Shown in pieces: positions 9,806 to 15,407 of a stretch of DNA of 15,407 bases. Numbering within the stretch: the stretch's first letter is position 1; the number at the start of each line of letters is the position of its first letter. The translations under genes and the position numbers were made by a program. Under the pieces are notes generated by a model. It was not told where the DNA came from. It made no database searches and was given only the letters and a program-made list of their open reading frames with translations. The stretch is from Rhodocollybia butyracea (Eukaryota > Basidiomycota > Agaricomycetes > Agaricales > Omphalotaceae), in contig JADNRY010001195.1 in NCBI GenBank assembly GCA_015501585.1, forward strand, positions 1 through 15,407. The letters are read 5' to 3'.

Positions 9806-10317
9806 TCAATCGCTGGTATCAACATGTACTCCCTCTCTCTTATTCGTCTTCTCCGCGTTGCGCTTTCCACTGATTATAGCATCCAATTCGGCCACCGCTT
9901 CGTCAAACTTTTTCTCGGTTCTGGAAGGAATGTCTGGGAACCCAAGGCGATCAACATCGTAGAGAAATGCCTCCAGATATTTGCGGCTTCTTTCAGCTGC
10001 CAAAGCCCGTAGAATTTCCGGGAGCAAGCTGTTTGAGTATTTCACCTTGCGAGCACGCAAGGTTGCAAGCTACAATGTCAAACAGTTCGTGGCAATGAAG
10101 TACTGGTGGAAATTCTCGCCTGAGATAAAGAAACTAAGCGTACCTGTTTAACCAATGCCCAAATGATCAAAACAACTACCAAAACAAGCAGAAATTTGAT
10201 GACATTTGTTAGATCCACCTCGATTTTATCAGGGGGAGGAGCTTGTACTATGGCGGAACCAGGAGAGGAAACTCGTAGAAAAGCACGTCGAAAAATTTCA
10301 AGGACTAAAGACGGCAT
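9806..10317 (-). CDS. Small single-pass membrane protein, 145 aa, unknown family
   Basis: Two exons, 10317-10144 and 10069-9806, are joined by a 74-bp intron (donor GTACGC, acceptor TTGACATTGTAG, phase 0). The start is the ATG at 10317-10315; the stop is TGA at 9808-9806. Residues 1-38 are amphipathic and then Pro-rich (APPPD), residues 39-56 are a strong membrane helix (NVIKFLLVLVVVLIIWALV), and the rest is a charged helical tail with ARKVK right after the membrane, LRALAAERSRKYLEAFL (77-93) and a basic end. The positive residues after the helix suggest the C-terminus faces the cytosol. There is no signal peptide. The gene is divergent from the plus-strand gene at 10458, with 140 bp between starts. 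The intron sits exactly behind the membrane helix, as in the gene at 13483-14048. Function unknown. Confidence 0.7.
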
Positions 10318-10457
10318 TCTGATGAAGTTTAAGGGATGGAAATATAGCTATTGATATAGATTTTATACGATTGAAGCGTGTTCAAAACGTGTGCGCTTGG
10401 CTCGGCTTATATCACGCAAAATATGAATACTATGGTTTTGTCTATTTCATTACTACG
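10318..10457. promoter_or_regulatory. 140-bp shared divergent promoter region
   Basis: This is the whole space between the start codons of the minus gene (10317) and the plus gene (10458). It is AT-rich, with GATATAGATTTTATACGA at 10353-10370 as a TATA-like candidate about 90-100 bp before the plus-strand ATG, and AATATAGCTATTGATATAG readable on either strand. Its shortness suggests co-regulation of the two genes, which is inference. Confidence 0.45.
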
Positions 10458-11564
10458 ATGAGCTCCGCTGAATCTGCTCAAGGTATCGAAGAGGGCAGAA
10501 TGATAGCTTTCACCTCCATGGTCCATCGCCTGCGCAACATCGTCGTCGATTTGACATCGGCATCTAATGAAAATGTGAGCAGACGTATTGTTCTGCTCTG
10601 TTTGGATGGGCTCATGTTGGGCAGGACCGAGTAAAAACTGTTCAAGATGCATTGTTCGATGCCAGATCACTCGTCGACGAGACCAGCTTGACACTGATAG
10701 GTATAGAGGGAAGCATTAGCTCCATAAATATACAGGTGAATTTTACTCCAGTTTTGTTATAAACGCGATTACACAGAACTTCAGCTGATCCAGATCCGGC
10801 TGCTTATCTTCTTGCTTAAAGTCCACGCTGATTTTGAAAGAATCGGAGGTGATGAACATAACCTTGGGTCCTTAGTCGAGGATATCTCAGAAAAAGTGGT
10901 TGGATACGTTGACGCTATGAGTAGTGGGAACGTCAGCCCTGGATCAGCCGGAGGAAGCGTTGATCCAAACCAAGGGGTTGAGGTACCGACACTAACCACT
11001 GAGCCTTCATCTGGTGGAGAGGATTTTCCGGGGCACTACTCCAAGCCTCGGATAATCGGGACTGGTGAAGGAATGTCGGGCCGATGTCATTTTCGTCCTT
11101 TTTATTACGACTGAGCTATGTTCCTTATGAGTTTCTCTTGTTGTTCCACCAGGGAACTTCCATAATATCATACTGTTCTTTCATCGCTCCACTAGTCATT
11201 CCCACTCAAATCATTTCAGTTCTTTTTATTGTATTCTTAGTCGCGCCTCGCTCAGCCCGGAAATTAATAATATATAACAGGGAAGGTGCGCCCGAGGATG
11301 CGAAAAACCGACGCAGAGGTGGAAGTTGTTTCCAAATTAAGGTCTCCTGGAATACTGCTATCTCACCCTGTGCTACGAGGTGCTACGGCGGAAATTTATG
11401 CAGTTCCTACGCGGCTTAACCTCATGGGTCCGGAGCTGAAACCATATGATCTATTCTTTGAACCCGAAGTGTGAGTCGAGTAAAATTCTGATTACCTCGA
11501 GGTCAACACGTAGGCTTACCTTTTTAGTCGAACAATGGTGAATTTCAGGGCAGAGAAATCATAA
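10458..11564 (+). CDS. Predicted multi-exon helical protein, 244 or 259 aa, possible membrane segment, unknown family
   Basis: First exons: 10458-10574 and 10625-10735 (both exit in phase 0), then 10785-11064. Introns 1 and 2 are 50 and 49 bp with good ends (GTGAGC..GGGCAG, GTGAAT..CTTCAG). After 11064 two models close the frame. Model 1 skips 11065-11280 and uses 11281-11470 plus 11528-11564 (244 aa). Model 2 adds 11196-11285, removes 11286-11325, and then uses 11326-11470 plus 11528-11564 (259 aa). Model 2 includes a membrane helix (IPTQIISVLFIVFLVAPRSA). Both end in TAA at 11562-11564. A read-through version would stop at the TGA 11112-11114 (185 aa). The N-terminal 110 residues are helical and start MSSAESAQGIEEGRM; exon 3 opens with hydrophobic LIQIRLLIFLL. 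A Ser/Gly/Pro-rich stretch follows (about 130-160), then the region PGILLSHPVLRGATAEIYAV. Nothing known is recognised. Confidence 0.6.
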
Positions 11565-12106
11565 CGCAATAATATTGAAGCTGTCAATACCAAATCGGCA
11601 AGATCTACTTCCCTGCAATACCAGCAGATAGTAGCCTATAGTAGCCTATGCTTATTAGCTTGGAATGTTTCCACCGACTCCATGAGTGAGATAAGAATAT
11701 CAAGAATCGGTCGCCTGTCATCGGCACCACGTACACCTTCGCAAGCTAGCCGTAATTACACAGAGCCGACAACAAATTTTGGGGAGATGCGACAGGGATA
11801 AGCTCTGATAAGCTCAGGGTAATAAGTAAGTATAGGACACTGGATCAACATTTCTGCAGATAATTTAAATTTGAAAGCACGAAGAGCAAAACTTAAATAA
11901 TATGGATGGGACAAAATAGCCGTTCAAAATTACCCCGCTACGATCAGGCCAATCCTAGCTCGATTAGAAAAGTCCCAGCATGACTGTGAGTTTTCCATGC
12001 ATGTAGTAACACCTATGTCAACGTGAAGATTAATTCAGACGCCTGATGAAGGAGGTGATACGCTTCTAGTGAGTGGGCTCTCTCCATCTCCGTAGTGGGG
12101 GCTTCG
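11565..12106. other. Gene-free spacer with short direct repeats
   Basis: No convincing exon is seen. Small direct repeats are visible: GTAGCCTATA/G at 11631-11640 and 11641-11650, and GATAAGCTC at 11797-11805 and 11807-11815. The last about 100 bp may contain the promoter or a first exon of the next gene: an ATG at about 12042 followed by a short open frame reaches GTGAGT at 12070, but the space to the next acceptor (27 bp) is too short for a normal intron. Confidence 0.35.
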
Positions 12107-13186
12107 ATGTACAGACAGCGAATCGCCGTTCTGTATGCGTAATTTTTCGTAACTTAACTTCTCACTTCCGCAGGTGGGGTGAGCAATCCTTATGGCTCTA
12201 TACTGTGGCCGTTCTTATTCATACCAACAAGACCACGAACTCTGCTCGAGGTCTTGCTGCAGAAAACTTTGTTCCGGATGAACGTTCTCCCGCGAGGCTC
12301 CGGGAACATCGTCCCTGGACATCTCCAACGAGAGATACGACACCAAGACCTCGGGTGCAAGCTGGTGTCCTTGATGGCATTGTAAGCTTATACTCTTGTT
12401 ATTGCAAAATTTATGAAGGCCTGATCATGCCTCAGAATCTTCCAGAACGAGAACAGCAGGGAAATTCCGATGGGGGAGGGGTGAGCAGAGGGAAGTCCAT
12501 GGTATTCACGTAGTAAGTTCGTCATTTGCTAGAGATCAGAGATAGTATCTCTAACAAAGGCATAGCGTCGGGATCCTCCACCAGGCATCATGGTGCGTCC
12601 ATTTTTTTTATCACTCGTGGTTGATATGCTGAGGGCAGTTAGGCTCATCCGGACCCGCCAGAAGAAGTTCTACCTGAGGCACCTACAGTGCGTCTTTGGT
12701 TTATTCCTTCTTCGACTTTTTTAATGCTCAACTTCAGCCCATTCTTTATATCCCTGGAGAACTCGGAAGAGCCTTATACTACATCGGACTGTTGACATGG
12801 CCCATTGTTCTTGGACGACGTTCGCCGTTCCCCGCTATAGCTCTCTTTATAGCAGCACTGTACATGCAGTGCATTCAGGTGACTGAGGGCATCGATGGTG
12901 CTATGAGAGTACGCTCTTTACAATGTCCTTCATTACAATAGACTAATTCAAACCATTGCAAGATCCGATTCGAATTTCCATCAGTGTTCGTACACATTAC
13001 CATCTTTCTGGGTCTTCTGAGTGTAGGAACCATCGCTTGGATGGCCTTGGGTCATAAACAGGTTTGTCCTTGTAGCAGTGATCATATGTTCGCTATTCAT
13101 GTGTATAATACCACTGTACGAGACGATTGAACTGTTTCCTTGCGTTGAAAGTAAAGCATTACCAGCAAGTACATAGTCGTCAGTAA
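12107..13186 (+). CDS. Predicted Pro-rich protein with 2-3 C-terminal membrane helices, about 205 aa, unknown family
   Basis: Exons by eye: 12107-12138, 12174-12381, 12436-12480, 12566-12592, 12643-12687, 12738-12878, 12963-13061, 13166-13186. Introns are 35-104 bp; nearly all junctions are phase 0 and the frame closes at TAA 13184-13186. The first 119 residues are hydrophilic, with ERSPARLREHRPWTSPTRD, a Gly-rich run, and RRDPPPGIM followed by DPPEEVLPEAPT. Exon 6 has two hydrophobic stretches (ALYYIGLLTWPIVL, about 131-144; FPAIALFIAALYMQCI, about 150-165) and exon 7 a third (VFVHITIFLGLLSVGTIAWM, about 174-193). The layout suggests a membrane-anchored protein with a disordered cytosolic N-part. 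The 35-bp first intron is at the lower limit, and the start codon and last 6 residues are uncertain; if the last intron is retained the protein ends at a TGA near 13129. No homologue is recognised. Confidence 0.55.
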
Positions 13187-13482
13187 CGGGGCTCAGGAGA
13201 GGATATAGCCATTCCAAACATACCAGCGGCAACGCGAGGAAAATATGATAGATCAGTGGGCCATGCCAACTTCAACTGGCGGGGTTTGATACCTTCCCAG
13301 CTGTGGTCATTCTCCTGTTTACTTTGAAGGTGCAGTAGTCAAGAATATCTAATCGAGCATGCTGATGATGAGACCCATTTTCTATGCGAAGTATACTATA
13401 CTATACTATTCGGTATTTAAATCACAAAAATCACAGGTACACGCCTAGTCGATAGCTCTAAGCTCATCTACAGCTTTCAGAA
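13187..13482. other. Convergent 3' spacer with a (TATAC)n microsatellite
   Basis: The spacer lies between the stops of two converging genes. TATAC is repeated three times plus a partial unit at 13392-13409. No coding sequence is recognised. Overlapping 3' transcript ends would be expected here if both genes are active. Confidence 0.5.
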
Positions 13483-14048
13483 TCAGCAAACTTCAATTTC
13501 TATGAATACTCGTCCATCCTTGCTGACGACTCGGTGTTTTATGTTCAGTTCCCTCCCGGTCCGTGCTTGATATACAAAAATGGCTGCGACATCAGCCAGA
13601 AGTTCTGCAACTGAACGATTCTGATTCATCCTTCTTTTCTCGATTTCCTCAAGTAACCCTTTGAGTTCCAGCTCTCGGCGGTGGAGAATCTCCTCGCGGC
13701 GACTGAGCTCCTCACGCTCGTCGCTGACTATGGATAATCCTGAGGTACGGATACACCCTTCTAGGATGCGTTCGCTGGAAAGAATCATCTCTGATGATGT
13801 CTCGAGAATAATTTCGGATGAGGTGAATCGCCGTCGTCTGTACTGTCGTCGAGTGAGCATAAGATTGATCATTTTCGACACCATTGTTTAGTACTTACTT
13901 TTGAAAGAAGGACTGATACTAGCAGGATGGCGCCGAAAGCGACCATACCCTTAGCAACAGTAAAATTGTATTTCTCGGCCGAGGGGAGTAGGGAGATCAT
14001 GGAGGTTGCGAGATTTCGCCAATGACCAAGGAGCTTGTTCAGTTCCAT
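13483..14048 (-). CDS. Small membrane-anchored coiled-coil protein, 169 aa, unknown family
   Basis: Two exons, 14048-13899 and 13842-13483, are joined by a 56-bp intron (donor GTAAGT, acceptor CGACGACAG, phase 0). The stop is TGA. The start MELNKLLGHW is preferred over the ATG at 13884 because it adds an in-phase exon with a membrane helix; that later ATG falls inside the intron. Residues 1-33 are short and helical, about 34-48 are the membrane segment (GMVAFGAILLVSVLL), then YRRRR gives a strong positive stop-transfer signal, implying the tail is cytosolic. A highly charged coiled coil occupies about 90-121 (SRREEILHRRELELKGLLEE), and the end has a beta-like stretch (KHRVVSKDGRVFIEIEVC). There is no signal peptide. 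The plan resembles the gene at 9806-10317: helix, then phase-0 intron, then charged tail. Sequence identity between the two is not evident by eye, and the function is unknown. Confidence 0.75.
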
Positions 14049-14394
14049 GTATGCCTGAATTTGCGACCGTCAAACTTATGCTTTTATTTGAATCAACACA
14101 TGTTTTGAACGTGTATATACTACGACGAGAGCGACAATAATTCTGAAGTCCAATTACGAGAACAGTACACCCTTCTCTGCCTGCTCTGATATTTGGCCGA
14201 CATGGGTATTTCCTGATAACATGGTCCTTATTCGGTGGAGATAAAAGATCTTATGAAACAGATATTGGTCGATTACCATGAGACGAACTGGGATCGTGTC
14301 GTATAAGAGCTTGAACCAGTCACAGGCACTTTAAAATATTATTCGCTCAAAAAGGTAAGTTACCGTCTCTGAGAATTCGGCTCCAGAATCCAAG
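14049..14394. promoter_or_regulatory. Divergent spacer between membrane-protein gene and plus-strand gene
   Basis: It contains the promoter side of the minus gene and probably unmodelled 5' exons of the plus gene. GTAAGT at 14355 is a good donor, with AAGCAAG-type acceptors just before 14395. A coding-like stretch reads VEIKDLMKQILVDYHETNWD at about 14236-14295 and stops at TAA shortly after. No clean first exon could be fixed. Confidence 0.3.
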
Positions 14395-14612
14395 CAAGTG
14401 ATCATTCTCGATATCAGAAAGCTTTGTATTGCCACAGCAAGACGTGTTCGTGGAGTTGGTGCTAAAATCCAGCAGGTTCGGGAAGACATAGAGGCTTTTT
14501 TGCCAAGAAAGTTCGATTATTATCTATTATTATTCCTTCCTTCCTTCCTTGCAGCTGGAGAATCGATCTACGTATCGATTGTTATATACAGCCTTGGCCT
14601 AAAACAGGCTAG
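14395..14612 (+). CDS. 3' exons of an unrecognised plus-strand gene
   Basis: Exon 14395-14510 reads QVIILDIRKLCIATARRVRG and continues through KIQQVREDIEAFLPR. A 44-bp intron (14511-14554, donor GTTCGA, acceptor after four TTCC units ending CCTTGCAG) joins it in phase 2 to 14555-14612, which ends WPKTG and TAG. This gives only 57 residues, so upstream exons must exist if the gene is real. The product would be basic and helical. It starts divergently from the membrane-protein gene at 14048, the same layout as the pair at 10317/10458. It could also be a gene remnant. Confidence 0.3.
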
Positions 14613-15163
14613 TAAGGGGAGTGAACGTAACAACTACGAGGCACCTACTAGCTCTACATACACCTCATGCCAACGCTTCGCTTATCGTGCTGCTTCCTCA
14701 ACTCAGGTCTGAAAAATATTCTCGGTTCCTTTTCCCTTTGACAGATCTATCCTTATCCATCACGATTCACGACTTTCGCGCACAAACCAGTTGTAACTTG
14801 TAATGTAGTCTTGTAATCTCATTAAATCAGTTTTGGATAGTAAATGAGTGTTTGTGGTGGACAGCTCTTACAGAATATTAATATTCATCCGTGCACTACA
14901 GGTGAGATCTCAAGATCTCAAGTGACGTGGAAGAACGAGCCGACCGATGGAGAAAGGAGAGGCGAGGAAGGTTGGCCCCTAGCTATCGGATTTGATAGCG
15001 TAGGAGTATTCCATTCTGGAATGATGGGTTGTGTGAAGCTGTGTACACAGGTCAGATTTTCGAATATGACATGTTACCTTTGATAACCAAGGTCTGATGT
15101 GGAACAAAGATCAAACTGACATTGACAGCCGGTCCAGACACGGCAACGAATATTTTCTTCTTT
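14613..15163. other. Spacer with one weak ORF
   Basis: A frame from ATG 14844 to TGA 15081-15083 could encode 79 residues (starts MSVCGGQLLQNINIHP). It has no recognisable domain, no supporting intron and unremarkable composition, so I do not call it a gene. A short duplication, AGATCTCA twice at about 14904-14920, is visible. The rest shows nothing identifiable. Confidence 0.35.
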
Positions 15164-15407
15164 TCATGAATAATGCTTGATATCCTCGCCATACACATGG
15201 GTAACATGAGGCCTGTAGGATATCTTGGTGCCGCCACTTGAACATCATTCAATTGCCTCCATAGCTACCCATACCATCTGTTGTACACTAATAATGACCC
15301 TAGCGCGCTCGTGAGAAACGGGCGGTATTTGGCCAGTGCATCATACGAACAAAGTTCTGAGAGTGCACGACGGAAGACGAAATTTTCGCACCATCTGGTC
15401 CCACCAG
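15164..15407 (-). CDS. 3' end of a minus-strand gene running off the right edge
   Basis: The frame is open from the window edge. Exon 15407-15275 contains RWCENFVFRRALSELCSYDA and then LAKYRPFLTSALGSLLVYNR. A 38-bp intron (15274-15237, donor GTATGG, acceptor GTTCAAG) joins in phase 2 to 15236-15164, reading KISYRPHVTHVYGEDIKHYS before TGA (15166-15164). About 67 residues are visible, Trp/Arg/Tyr-rich, with no membrane segment or motif recognised. If the intron is not used, the first exon would end at a TAG about 10 bases further. The short intron keeps confidence modest. Confidence 0.4.

Noticed and set aside
14844..15083. Plus-strand ORF of 79 aa as a gene
   Set aside because: No domain, no splice support and no coding bias clear enough by eye.
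1..15407. Starship-like giant element with a captain recombinase and cargo genes
   Set aside because: The recombinase is of the mushroom YR type and lacks its N-terminus here, element borders are not seen, and two unrelated transposons lie between it and the gene cluster.
7312..15407. Mating-type locus
   Set aside because: No homeodomain, no seven-helix pheromone receptor and no small ORF ending in a CaaX box were seen.

Overview
The window looks like nuclear DNA of a basidiomycete fungus, probably an Agaricomycete. I infer this from three things seen in the sequence. Genes carry many short GT-AG introns of about 35-130 bp. The left edge holds the C-terminal half of a tyrosine recombinase of the type often labelled 'DNA breaking-rejoining enzyme' in mushrooms. 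Positions 2229-6877 hold a decayed transposase of the Plavaka/Tnp2 (CACTA/EnSpm-like) kind that is abundant in mushroom genomes. No rRNA, tRNA, CRISPR or bacterial-style operon was seen.

The left half (1-6877) is transposon territory. It contains the recombinase fragment (1-527), an AT-rich spacer, a clean 551-bp non-autonomous element with about 53-bp terminal inverted repeats and ATT on both sides (1223-1773), a two-copy 72-bp repeat built from CTCACG/CGTGAG motifs (1869-2001), and the Plavaka-like transposase, which is broken by several frame changes and stop codons but still readable almost end to end.

The right half (7312-15407) is different. It holds a compact cluster of small intron-rich genes on both strands, none of which I can assign to a known family. 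A 13-exon coiled-coil protein of about 444 aa (7312-9520, minus) is followed by a 145-aa single-pass membrane protein (9806-10317, minus). That gene is divergent from a 244- or 259-aa gene (10458-11564, plus). Then come a proline-rich protein with 2-3 C-terminal membrane helices (12107-13186, plus), a 169-aa single-pass membrane plus coiled-coil protein (13483-14048, minus), 3' exons of a plus-strand gene (14395-14612) and the 3' end of a minus-strand gene leaving the right edge (15164-15407). For the main genes every intron phase closes, so these genes look intact although their exons lie in different frames and no long ORF covers them.

How the right-hand genes work together is not known. 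The recurring plan (short N-terminus, membrane helix, phase-0 intron right after the helix, charged helical tail) and the divergent spacing suggest a lineage-specific membrane/coiled-coil gene cluster beside a transposon-rich block. That is inference. All exon models were made by eye and need transcript support.
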